A stretch of DNA of 8,047 bases, taken from assembly GCA_903883985.1 (NCBI GenBank), contig CAISDD010000549.1, positions 1 to 8,047 of the forward strand, given 5' to 3'. The stretch is from an uncultured Pseudomonadota bacterium (lineage in GTDB: Bacteria; Pseudomonadota; Gammaproteobacteria; Burkholderiales; Thiobacillaceae). Below, piece after piece: positions 1 through 6,053 of this stretch (its first letter is position 1; each line of letters starts with the position of its first letter). The position numbers and the translations under genes are program-made. The notes under the pieces were generated by a model that did no database searches, was not told the DNA's origin, and was given only the letters and a program-made list of their open reading frames with translations.

Positions 1-57
1 CACTTCATCGTCGCCGATGGCGAAGGTTTCTCCTTCTGTGAACGAGGATGGCTTTGA
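1..57 (+). CDS. radC: RadC family protein (JAMM/MPN domain), C-terminal fragment
   Basis: Reading frame 1 from the first base encodes 18 residues, HFIVADGEGFSFCERGWL, then TGA at 55-57. This matches the conserved RadC tail, usually of the form DHIIVGDGE..SFAERGW. The rest of the gene lies left of the window, including most of the JAMM metal-site residues. RadC proteins carry a JAMM/MPN domain; despite the name, a role in DNA repair is not firmly established. The position just upstream of rpmB in the same direction agrees with the radC-rpmB-rpmG order known from Escherichia coli and many other proteobacteria. The identification rests on a short tail plus this context, and both agree. Confidence 0.85.
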   Translation, partial: HFIVADGEGFSFCERGWL

Positions 58-82
58 CCCGCGCGCAGGTTTCGCGTATAAA
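54..82 (+). promoter_or_regulatory. Sigma-70-type promoter for rpmB-rpmG
   Basis: TTGACC (54-59) and TATAAA (77-82) match the -35 and -10 consensus at five of six positions each and are separated by exactly 17 bp. Transcription would start near 88-90, about 30 nt before the rpmB ATG. The -35 box shares its first four bases with the last radC base and the radC stop codon, so the promoter sits at the very end of radC. The pattern is seen directly; activity is inferred. Confidence 0.75.
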
Positions 83-120
83 GGCGGACTTTCCGTATTC
101 GTGTAGCAGGGGTAACAATC

Positions 121-366
121 ATGGCCCGCGTATGTCAGGTCACCGGCAAAAAGCCGATGGTGGGTAACAACGTCTCCCACGCAAATAACAGAACCAAGCG
201 TCGCTTCCTGCCCAATCTGCAATCCCGCCGCTTCTGGCTGGAAAGCGAGAGTCGCTGGGTGCGTCTTCGCGTGAGCAACGCCGGTCTGCGTCTAATCGAC
301 AAGAAGGGCATCGAAACCGTCCTGGCCGACTTGCGTGCGAGTCGGTCTACTGACATCGCGCAGTAA
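121..366 (+). CDS. rpmB: 50S ribosomal protein L28
   Basis: This 81-residue basic protein is a component of the large ribosomal subunit. The N-terminus MARVCQVTGKKPMVGNNVSH is the L28 signature. It is followed by the conserved NNRTKRRFLPNLQ stretch (residues 22-34) and the RFWLESESRWVRLRVS segment that leads into the C-terminal helix. Length is close to the usual 77-78 residues, with a few extra at the C-terminus. The start is well supported: AGGGG at 108-112 lies 8 nt upstream of the ATG. A promoter with 17-bp spacing sits immediately upstream, and rpmG follows after 11 nt, so the two form a small ribosomal operon. Nothing in the gene appears unusual. Confidence 0.97.
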   Translation: MARVCQVTGKKPMVGNNVSHANNRTKRRFLPNLQSRRFWLESESRWVRLRVSNAGLRLIDKKGIETVLADLRASRSTDIAQ

Positions 367-377
367 GGAGAACGATC

Positions 378-545
378 ATGGCGAAAGGCGGACGTGAAAA
401 AATCAAGCTGGAGTCCACTGCGGGCACCGGTCATTTCTACACTACTACCAAGAACAAGAAGACCATGCCTGGCAAGATGGAGATCAGCAAATTCGATCCC
501 AAGGCGCGCAAGCATGTAGCTTACAAGGAAATCAAGCTGAAATAA
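378..545 (+). CDS. rpmG: 50S ribosomal protein L33
   Basis: This 55-residue protein starts MAKGGREKIKLESTAGTGHF, continues with YTTTKNKKTMPGKMEISKFD and ends HVAYKEIKLK, and closely resembles E. coli L33, which is also 55 residues. It belongs to the zinc-independent (C-) form: there are no cysteines, so no CxxC zinc ribbon. It is a small large-subunit protein near the ribosomal E site. Its Shine-Dalgarno, AAGGAG at 365-370, overlaps the rpmB stop codon (364-366) and lies 7 nt before the ATG, which favours co-translation with rpmB. A strong hairpin terminator follows at 608-638. Nothing in the sequence looks abnormal. Confidence 0.97.
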   Translation: MAKGGREKIKLESTAGTGHFYTTTKNKKTMPGKMEISKFDPKARKHVAYKEIKLK

Positions 546-607
546 GCTGGTTTCCCTGGGGACGTCACGCGCTAACCTTGCAGTTGGCATGGACGCTTCC
601 AGCGGTA

Positions 608-638
608 GAAAAAGGGCAGCCTGCGGCTGCCCTTTTTC
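608..638. terminator. Bidirectional rho-independent terminator between rpmG and gspN
   Basis: A perfect 14-bp inverted repeat (608-621 with 625-638) surrounds a 3-nt TGC loop. The GC core is GGGCAGCC/GGCTGCCC. A-tracts on the left arm (609-613) and T-tracts on the right arm (633-637) supply a U-run for transcripts from either direction. It lies 62 nt beyond the rpmG stop and about 140 nt beyond the gspN stop, so it can serve both convergent operons. The structure is read from sequence; function is inferred. Confidence 0.85.
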
Positions 639-665
639 ATGATCGTAACAGCCACGAGCCGTGCT

Positions 666-740
666 CCCTCACCCTGCCCTCTCCCGAAGGGAGAGGGTTC
701 CACCCCCTTCCCCCTCCGGGGGAATGGCCGGGGATGAGGG
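666..740. repeat. Palindromic G/C-rich intergenic repeat (REP/BIME-like)
   Basis: The 75-bp element is bounded by CCCTCA (666-671) and its inverse TGAGGG (735-740). Inside are two hairpins. The first has a 9-bp stem, CCCTCTCCC/GGGAGAGGG (677-697, loop GAA). The second has a 7-bp stem, TTCCCCC/GGGGGAA (708-724, loop TCC). Elements with ends of the CCCTCAcCC type are common dispersed intergenic repeats in many proteobacterial genomes; that this one is multicopy is inferred from the resemblance. It lies between gspN and the shared terminator, so it would be transcribed at the 3' end of the gsp mRNA. The remaining bases of 546-780 (546-607, 639-665 and 741-780) show nothing recognisable. Confidence 0.7.
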
Positions 741-780
741 CCTGCCGGCAGCTTAATGAAGGCAAGTTACGCGACATTAC

Positions 781-1566
781 CTAGTGCGAGGAAACCGCGC
801 CCATGTTGCGGTCCATGGTCAGTTGGTAACTGCCCGGGGTGGTTTCTCGCCCCATCATGCGCAACAGGGGTACCAGGTCGCGGCGGGTGGCTTCGGTCGG
901 GGTGGCGGTGATTTGGTAGACGGACTTCTGGTTGGGAACCCAGTGGCCCGATCCGTCGAGGGAGAGCGGGCCGGCCAGCGTCATGAGACGAAAATCCAGA
1001 CCATTGCCCTGACCGCTCAGCAGCAGTTGATAGCTTCCCAGTGGACGGATGCGGCTCAGGGACGAGCCGGCACCCTGCCATGCCACCTGCGCAGTGCCGC
1101 TGGTTCGGCCTTTTTCGAGCAGGACATCCTTGGCCTGCAACAGGCACTGGCCGCTCAGATCCGCCGCGCGCAAGGTGGGCGAGAGCACTCCCAGCAGGGT
1201 CGCCGGCAGTTGCAGCCGCGCCGACTGGATGCGGATTTGTCCCGGCTTCAGAGCCACATCCAGAACAGTGGCGCCATCCTGGGCGGAGCGCATGACAAGG
1301 TGCAGTTGCAGCGACAACAACTCGCCGAGGGCGACATCCCAGTTCACCGGTGCCAGGGTGACGGCTTCGCCGCTGGGCTGGACCGCCTGAAGGGTGCCCT
1401 CGCCTCGCCAGAGCGATCCTTGGGTGGCGGTCATGCCCAGCGTACCAAGGCTCGCGTTTTGCAACAGAGCATCGAGCCAGGTGGCCGGCAGCATCGCCAG
1501 GTAGGAGCAGGCCAGTGCCAGAAGCAGGCCTGCCGCCTTCAGCGTGCGATGCCAGTGTTGTCTCAT
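781..1566 (-). CDS. gspN: Type II secretion system protein N
   Basis: A 261-residue protein and the last gene of the gsp operon. One hydrophobic helix near residues 9-27 would anchor it in the inner membrane with the rest in the periplasm. The segment ATQGSLWRGEG (47-57) is a typical GspN motif, and the body alternates short beta strands as in the family. GspN is an accessory T2SS component found in only some systems; its exact role is poorly defined. Start choice is strong: the ATG overlaps the gspM TGA by 4 nt (ATGA), and AAGGAGG, a perfect Shine-Dalgarno (plus-strand positions 1573-1579), lies 6 nt upstream. The stop is TAG. Downstream are a palindromic repeat and a shared terminator. Assignment rests on the motif, length and operon position. 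Confidence 0.88.
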   Translation of the reverse strand: MRQHWHRTLKAAGLLLALACSYLAMLPATWLDALLQNASLGTLGMTATQGSLWRGEGTLQAVQPSGEAVTLAPVNWDVALGELLSLQLHLVMRSAQDGATVLDVALKPGQIRIQSARLQLPATLLGVLSPTLRAADLSGQCLLQAKDVLLEKGRTSGTAQVAWQGAGSSLSRIRPLGSYQLLLSGQGNGLDFRLMTLAGPLSLDGSGHWVPNQKSVYQITATPTEATRRDLVPLLRMMGRETTPGSYQLTMDRNMGAVSSH

Positions 1567-2060
1567 GGTTGGCCTCCTTGCAGGGTCAAATCCAGGCTGG
1601 CCAAGCCGGGCTGTGCGCTAGTGATCCGGCAACGCACGATGCGGATGCCCTGTGCCTCGATGCCGGCCAGCCACTCGCTCCAGGCGGATGTGGCCAGCGG
1701 CTGAGTGGAAAGCTGAATCTGCTCGCCCGCCATCGCGTTGAATTGCTTGAGTTTTCCGACCAGACCGAAGGCTGCGGCCGTAGCCTTTACCCGCTGTTCC
1801 AGGCTGCCATTTCCGGTGGAACCCAGGCGCCCGCGCAAACGCTCGATCTCCGCCGCCTGCATGCGCATCAATCTGAGTTCCGCGCGCTGAGCCGGTAGGT
1901 GCAAGGCCAGCTTCGCCCGTGCCTGGCGCAGCGGCTCATATACGCCGCCGTAAGCCAGCAGGAGGAGCAGCAGCAGGCCGCCCACGAGCAGTGTCTGCCG
2001 TTCTCTGGCACTGCGTGCGGCAAGATAGGCGCGCAGCCGCGTACCCAATTCATTGTTCAT
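1563..2060 (-). CDS. gspM: Type II secretion system protein M
   Basis: This 165-residue bitopic inner-membrane protein has a short cytoplasmic N-terminus, then a very hydrophobic helix at about residues 23-41 containing seven consecutive leucines. An arginine-rich helix likely to form a coiled coil follows (about 42-80), and then a small periplasmic ferredoxin-like domain (about 85-165). This is the GspM plan. In the T2SS, GspM pairs with GspL and helps hold the inner-membrane platform together. The size matches the family. The start overlaps the end of gspL by 11 nt, and AAGGA lies 8 nt upstream. Sequence conservation in GspM is low, so the assignment depends on topology and on its place between gspL and gspN. 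Confidence 0.9.
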   Translation of the reverse strand: MNNELGTRLRAYLAARSARERQTLLVGGLLLLLLLAYGGVYEPLRQARAKLALHLPAQRAELRLMRMQAAEIERLRGRLGSTGNGSLEQRVKATAAAFGLVGKLKQFNAMAGEQIQLSTQPLATSAWSEWLAGIEAQGIRIVRCRITSAQPGLASLDLTLQGGQP

Positions 2061-3243
2061 GATGAGTATCCTTGCTTGAGGGTCTTATCGTCAGCCGAAT
2101 ACCCTTGTCCTCTTGTGCGCTGGCGACACCCAGCCCACGCATGGCCGCCGCCGTCTGCAAACGCGTCAGCCAGGCCGCGTCGGCTTCGTTCAGGGAGACG
2201 CTGAGTACACCGCTTTCATAACTCAGGCTTTGCACCTGGGGACCGGCGGGCCAGACTCGGCCAAGCCGGCCCAGCAGGCCCACGCAGGCGTCGGCGGAGG
2301 GATTGCCGGCGGCGGTGTGGAGTTGTTGCAATCGTTCCGCCATCTGCCATGCTGGGTCCACCACAGCAGCGTGGGCCGGCAGGGCGCGCTCCGCCAGTAC
2401 CCTCGCCTCCTGCCGCAGGCTAGCGTCCTCGTGCGCCAGCATCGTCCAGTCCAGCATCAACCCGGCAAACTGGATGACCACCAGCGCGAGGGCACCCCAG
2501 GCCAAAGGGCGTAAGCGCGTCCAGTCGAGACGATTGCGGCTGGACGCGTGTTTGCCCTGGAGCAGGTTGGGCAGAGCCGGCCAGGCAGCGCTGCGCCAGT
2601 CCCATACGCCGACGGCTTCCACCGGCAGTCCCAGGGTCGCGCGCCATCGCGCCCAGTCCGGACCCCCGTCGCCTTGATAGACCTTGATCCCCTCGGGGGG
2701 GGCACGTTGGGCGAGGGCCAGGCTCAGGCCAACCGGGGGTTCGGACTCGTCTAGCGTCATGCCCTGCGCCAAGTCGAATCGCGCCAGGGTATCGTTGCCA
2801 CGCCAGCCGACAGACCAGCTTCCCTGCGACCAGGGCAACAGCAGGTATTCGGGAAGGGCGGCATCGGGGCGCAGGCCGAACGCCGCGAGCCGAGACAGAA
2901 CACGGCCTAGCCAGGCATCCTCGATGACGGCCAGGGTCGATACGCCGTCGTCGCGGCGATCCATCAGCACGGCATGGATGTCGTCCGCGTCCACCAGGGT
3001 CATCGCTTCCGCCGCAGCGGCGAGCAGAGGGGCCAGGCGCCGTTCGGGCAGATCGGGCAAGCTTGCATTGAGGCTGAGCACCAGTTCGCCCGCCAGCACC
3101 AGGCGGCAGAGCGTCGCCTTGGGTGGCTCTTCCAGGCGGGCGCCGCTGGCCTGGAGACGGCCCTCGTCATCCAGCAGTGCCCAGGCGCAGTCCATCCCGT
3201 CGAGGAAGGCATCTCGCCGCAAAAAGATGCGGAGTTCACTCAT
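2050..3243 (-). CDS. gspL: Type II secretion system protein L
   Basis: This 397-residue protein has a cytoplasmic actin-like domain at about 1-235, a single membrane helix at about 247-267, and a periplasmic domain resembling that of GspM at about 280-390. The motif NLLQGKH (226-232), just before the membrane helix, corresponds to the conserved NLLQG segment of GspL. In the secretion machine, the cytoplasmic part recruits the GspE ATPase to the inner membrane and the periplasmic part contacts GspM. Length is normal for the family. The ATG overlaps the gspK TGA by 4 nt, and a GGAGG-type ribosome site lies about 8 nt upstream. Confidence 0.94.
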   Translation of the reverse strand: MSELRIFLRRDAFLDGMDCAWALLDDEGRLQASGARLEEPPKATLCRLVLAGELVLSLNASLPDLPERRLAPLLAAAAEAMTLVDADDIHAVLMDRRDDGVSTLAVIEDAWLGRVLSRLAAFGLRPDAALPEYLLLPWSQGSWSVGWRGNDTLARFDLAQGMTLDESEPPVGLSLALAQRAPPEGIKVYQGDGGPDWARWRATLGLPVEAVGVWDWRSAAWPALPNLLQGKHASSRNRLDWTRLRPLAWGALALVVIQFAGLMLDWTMLAHEDASLRQEARVLAERALPAHAAVVDPAWQMAERLQQLHTAAGNPSADACVGLLGRLGRVWPAGPQVQSLSYESGVLSVSLNEADAAWLTRLQTAAAMRGLGVASAQEDKGIRLTIRPSSKDTHHEQ

Positions 3244-4169
3244 AGCTCGGCCCTCCAGACCAGGGTGGGGGGCGCTTGTCCCCCGCGTTGGTATAAGACC
3301 TGGCTGCCTATGGCCAGGCGCTCGTGGCGAATGTTGGCGCGCACCAGAAAATACTGACTGGACACGGAGAGGCCACCCGGGACGGTCAGTCCGTAGGGCA
3401 AGGCTTGCTGGAAATCCTGGATGTTGCGGTAGTAAGCTCGATCTCGCTTGGCGACGATGGCGTAGGCATCATCCAGACTTAGCCCAGCGACCAGGGCACT
3501 GAGCACCTCGGCGGGGGCGGTATTGACGTTGACCGCCGTCTGGGTGGGCAAGGCGGTCACGAAGGGTTGGAGCACGGAGAGGACATGACGGTCGTAGCCT
3601 TTGACGCGTAGCAGTTCATTTACCCTGACCAGGGGGCGATTACCGGGCAGATAGGGCGGGGACAGCGCGACATAATACGCGGTCTCGGCACTGTCCTGGC
3701 CCAGTGGAAGGTCATCGGCATCGATCCAGTCGGCTGCGGTCATGGCCAGGGTTTCAGGAAGACGCAGCGCGCGCAGGAGCTTGCTAAAGGCGGCTAGTTG
3801 CACGGGGTCGACCTTGCCATTCACGACCAGATTGTTCAGGTTGAACAGTCCGTCCTGGTCTTCGATCCTGCCCGAGACCCGGTAACCCTCGGCTTCGACG
3901 GGGGGCAGTTGTGTGGCCCAGGCCTCGCCACGGTAGTCCACGCTGCTGTGCTGCGCATCATCCTGTAGCACCGATGCCGCCCACTGATCGGTCGCGCGCA
4001 GCACCAGTCGCGCCTGATCCTGGAGCCTGAGGGTGTCGAGGCGGCGCCATTCCACCTGGGAGCGAAACATGAAACTGCTGGCGGCCAGGGTGGCCATGGC
4101 CACCACCAACATGGCCACCAGCACGGCCGCACCGTCTTGACGCAGCATCATGGGCCGGTCATTGCACAC
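3240..4169 (-). CDS. gspK: Type II secretion minor pseudopilin GspK
   Basis: This 309-residue protein is the large minor pseudopilin thought to sit at the pseudopilus tip with GspI and GspJ. A prepilin-like site follows LRQDG (9-13), with cleavage predicted between Gly13 and Ala14 and a hydrophobic helix to about residue 33. Position +5 of the mature protein is Val, not Glu; lack of Glu5 is normal for GspK. Conserved GspK segments are IEDQDGLFNLNNL (102-114), DWIDADD (147-153) and the helix-hairpin-helix-like NVNTAPAEVLSAL (214-226). The start is uncertain: GTG at 4167-4169 overlaps the gspJ end by 11 nt and has a weak GGCGGG upstream, while ATG at 4149-4151 or 4146-4148 would give a shorter leader but has no clear ribosome site. 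Confidence 0.93.
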   Translation of the reverse strand: MCNDRPMMLRQDGAAVLVAMLVVAMATLAASSFMFRSQVEWRRLDTLRLQDQARLVLRATDQWAASVLQDDAQHSSVDYRGEAWATQLPPVEAEGYRVSGRIEDQDGLFNLNNLVVNGKVDPVQLAAFSKLLRALRLPETLAMTAADWIDADDLPLGQDSAETAYYVALSPPYLPGNRPLVRVNELLRVKGYDRHVLSVLQPFVTALPTQTAVNVNTAPAEVLSALVAGLSLDDAYAIVAKRDRAYYRNIQDFQQALPYGLTVPGGLSVSSQYFLVRANIRHERLAIGSQVLYQRGGQAPPTLVWRAEL

Positions 4170-4755
4170 GGAACACCCGCCGGATGGCGGTTCCGTTGGC
4201 GGTGGTGATGCCTAGCTCCACGCCGCGGGGAAATATCTTCCCGGGCGAAGACTGCCAGCCCGGCTGCCACCGGCCCAGCTCATCCAAATAGCGAAATGCA
4301 CAGGCGTTCAGATTATTCAGCAGAGCCAGTCTTTTGGCCTCTAGTAGCGGATTGTTCTCGTCCGCCCAGACCAGTCGTTCCAGTGCCCTCCCACCGCAGC
4401 GATAGCCTATGCGCCGCAGGGCCTGATCCGCATCGTCCGGCAATTGACGTACCAGGTCGAATTGCATCGAACCATCCTCGTTCAGTTGGATATGGAAACT
4501 GCCTGTCAGCGGAAATCGTGGATCGGGCCGGGCCACCGCGCTTGCCAGGTCCGTATCGATGCGCGCAAAGGTGCTGGCTAGCCCGCGCCAGTGCTCCATC
4601 TCCGCGCTGGCACGGCGCTGCGCTTCGAGCACGGCGTCGAGCGCGCGGAAGGTCACCAGCGAGAACAGCGTCAGCAAGACCAGCGCCACCAACACTTCCA
4701 TGAGGGTAAAGCCGCGCGAGCAGGCGGTACTCACTGCGGTGGAATTCACGCTCAT
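4159..4755 (-). CDS. gspJ: Type II secretion minor pseudopilin GspJ
   Basis: This 198-residue type IV prepilin-like protein has the leader MSVNSTAVSTACSRG, then mature FTLMEVLVALVLLTL. Cleavage is predicted between Gly15 and Phe16, with the expected Glu at mature position 5. GspJ is one of the minor pseudopilins that form the tip complex with GspI and GspK and help start pseudopilus assembly. The soluble domain after about residue 45 includes an EHWRGLASTFARIDTDLASAVARP-like helix-to-strand region (58-81) and a YRCGGRALERLVW segment typical of GspJ. Length is within the usual range of about 190-240. The ATG overlaps the gspI TGA by 4 nt; no clear Shine-Dalgarno is visible, so translation may be coupled to gspI. 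Confidence 0.93.
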   Translation of the reverse strand: MSVNSTAVSTACSRGFTLMEVLVALVLLTLFSLVTFRALDAVLEAQRRASAEMEHWRGLASTFARIDTDLASAVARPDPRFPLTGSFHIQLNEDGSMQFDLVRQLPDDADQALRRIGYRCGGRALERLVWADENNPLLEAKRLALLNNLNACAFRYLDELGRWQPGWQSSPGKIFPRGVELGITTANGTAIRRVFRVQ

Positions 4756-5120
4756 TGCGGCAACGTCAGAAAGGTCACGCTGCTTTGCAGCGTCCGTCCC
4801 GGCTCCTCCTGGCTAGACACCAGTACGTTGAGGCGGCGAAAGCGGGGATTGGGCGTGCCTTTGACCTCCTGGCGCACCAGGAAATGGCGGTTAGCGTAGA
4901 CCTCCTCGCTGCTGCTGGTGTCGGGTGGGGGCCAGTCGTGTCGCGCCGTGCGCTCCGCCACGATATTCTGGGTCAGCCAGAGGGCGAGCAGGTGATCGCG
5001 GTATTCGCCCACGGCATCTGTGCCCACGCCCGTCGCGCGCAGGGCCGCAGTCAGGCCGATGGCGACGATGGCCAGCGCCACCAGCACTTCCAACAGGGTG
5101 AAGCCGCGACCGCGGTTCAT
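4752..5120 (-). CDS. gspI: Type II secretion minor pseudopilin GspI
   Basis: This 122-residue protein starts MNRGRG, then FTLLEVLVALAIVAIG. Cleavage is predicted after Gly6, Phe7 becomes the N-methylated first residue, and Glu11 is the mature Glu5. The short leader and small globular domain fit GspI, usually about 120-130 residues. GspI forms the core of the GspI-J-K tip complex. The reading frame stays open upstream to 5408, but the ATG at 5118-5120 is the right start. It overlaps the gspH TGA (5117-5119) by 4 nt, a GGGGGAAGG purine tract lies just upstream, and it gives a canonical leader. Confidence 0.93.
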   Translation of the reverse strand: MNRGRGFTLLEVLVALAIVAIGLTAALRATGVGTDAVGEYRDHLLALWLTQNIVAERTARHDWPPPDTSSSEEVYANRHFLVRQEVKGTPNPRFRRLNVLVSSQEEPGRTLQSSVTFLTLPQ

Positions 5121-5647
5121 GGGCCTTCCCCCGTGGCGAGCGTAGAACGGAAACGCCCTTCCGTGCCGCTGACCAGGGCATGGGCTTCTCCGGAAGCGAT
5201 CTCCAGCGTAAGCGCATGCTCGCCATCCAGCTTGACCCGCTGTCCTATCCGCAGTGGCATGCCGTCGACCTGGATGGCGCGGATCACCATACCACTCGGC
5301 AGCGAGCGCGGGTGCAGCAGGTCGTCTCCGGTGACGACACGCCATTCCGGTCCGGCGTCGGTGATTTCCCTGGCCTGGAATTCGTAGCCGGCGTCGTTCC
5401 CGACCCAAGCCAGCGGGGCGCCGCGCGTGTCTGACTCTTCGCTGGCCATCCCCAGGAGTGCAGCCAGACGATCCCCCTCCTGGCGCACGGCCGAGCGCGG
5501 GTCCGGGCGCAGGGCGATGACGACCGTGGCGAAACCGATGGCCATGATCACCAGAACCACCAGCAATTCGAGCAGGGTGAAGCCGCGCTGGCCGCCCCGC
5601 GCGTGCTGCGAGCCGGACTCACTGCATCCAGGAGCCGATGTCCGCAT
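5117..5647 (-). CDS. gspH: Type II secretion minor pseudopilin GspH
   Basis: A 176-residue prepilin-like protein. The leader MRTSAPGCSESGSQHARGGQRG ends before FTLLELLVVLVIMAIGFATV, so cleavage is predicted after Gly22 with Glu at mature position 5. The remainder, with a LRPDPRSAVRQEGDRLAALL helix region and a beta-rich C-terminus, fits GspH, the minor pseudopilin that links the tip complex to the GspG fibre. The frame is open further upstream, inside gspG, to 5704. The ATG at 5645-5647 is preferred because a GGGGGAG tract lies 9-10 nt upstream, and no other start codon occurs between it and the cleavage site. This makes a 29-nt overlap with gspG and a leader longer than those of its sister pseudopilins. 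Confidence 0.9.
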   Translation of the reverse strand: MRTSAPGCSESGSQHARGGQRGFTLLELLVVLVIMAIGFATVVIALRPDPRSAVRQEGDRLAALLGMASEESDTRGAPLAWVGNDAGYEFQAREITDAGPEWRVVTGDDLLHPRSLPSGMVIRAIQVDGMPLRIGQRVKLDGEHALTLEIASGEAHALVSGTEGRFRSTLATGEGP

Positions 5648-6041
5648 CCTTCCCCTCTCCCCCAGGTTGTCCGTCCGCACCCAGGCTGTAGACGTCGATT
5701 TCACCGTGGCGACCCGGGTTGAGATAGAGGTAGGGGCTGCCCCAGGGGTCTTTGGGCAGCTTTTCCAGGTAGCCGCCGCTCTTCCAGTTTCCCGGTATGG
5801 GTTCGATCACGGGCTTCGTTACCAGAGCCTGCAAGCCCTGCTCCGTGGTGGGGTAGCGAATGTTGTCCAGGCGGTACAGCTTGAGAGCCTGAACCACGCT
5901 GGCGATATCCTGGGTCGCCGCCATGGCGCGGGCGTCATCCGGCCGATTCATGATCTTGGGGGCGATCATCGCTGCAAGCACTCCCAGGATGACCAGGACG
6001 ACCATGAGTTCGATGAGGGTAAAACCACGCATTATTTTCAT
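5619..6041 (-). CDS. gspG: Type II secretion major pseudopilin GspG
   Basis: This 140-residue protein has the leader MKIMRG, then FTLIELMVVLVILGVLAAMI, with Glu at mature position 5. It is the main building block of the periplasmic pseudopilus that pushes substrates through the outer-membrane channel. The GspG hallmarks are RYPTTEQGLQALV (62-74), GGYLEKLPKDPWGSPYLYLNPG (89-110) and the C-terminal SLGADGQPGGEG (119-130). The acidic residues of that last loop and the DADIGSW after it correspond to the calcium-binding region known in the family. The ATG at 6041 is chosen over a TTG at 6047 because AAAGG lies 6 nt before the ATG but directly abuts the TTG. A second in-frame ATG at 6032 would leave only a two-residue leader. 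Confidence 0.97.
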   Translation of the reverse strand: MKIMRGFTLIELMVVLVILGVLAAMIAPKIMNRPDDARAMAATQDIASVVQALKLYRLDNIRYPTTEQGLQALVTKPVIEPIPGNWKSGGYLEKLPKDPWGSPYLYLNPGRHGEIDVYSLGADGQPGGEGKDADIGSWMQ

Positions 6042-6047
6042 ATCCAA

Positions 6048-6053
6048 CCTTTC
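6048..6053 (-). promoter_or_regulatory. Ribosome binding site deciding the gspG start
   Basis: On the minus strand GAAAGG ends 6 nt before the ATG at 6041 and overlaps the gspF stop codon (6052-6054). It sits directly against the alternative TTG at 6047, which therefore lacks usable spacing. This supports the shorter gspG start and suggests gspG translation may be coupled to gspF termination. Confidence 0.6.

Noticed and set aside
666..740. CRISPR array or attachment site
   Set aside because: There are no regularly spaced direct repeats; the structure is a palindromic intergenic repeat, and no integrase or tRNA is nearby.
784..1704. 306-codon plus-strand open frame opposite gspN and the end of gspM
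   Set aside because: It lies wholly antisense to well-supported gsp genes, has no recognisable domain, and is the kind of long shadow frame common in GC-rich coding DNA.
2684..3502. 272-codon plus-strand frame opposite gspL and gspK
   Set aside because: Composition is dominated by Arg, Ser, Ala and Pro as expected for an antisense shadow; the opposite strand carries clear GspL and GspK motifs.
3240..4169. Missing Glu at mature position 5 of GspK as a defect
   Set aside because: GspK proteins normally lack this residue, which fits their position at the pseudopilus tip.
5648..5704. Longer gspH start at 5702-5704, deep within gspG
   Set aside because: It would add 19 residues encoded inside gspG and give an implausibly long prepilin leader; the ATG at 5647 has a purine-rich ribosome site.
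6042..6047. TTG start for gspG
   Set aside because: The AAAGG ribosome site directly abuts the TTG and is correctly spaced only for the ATG at 6041.
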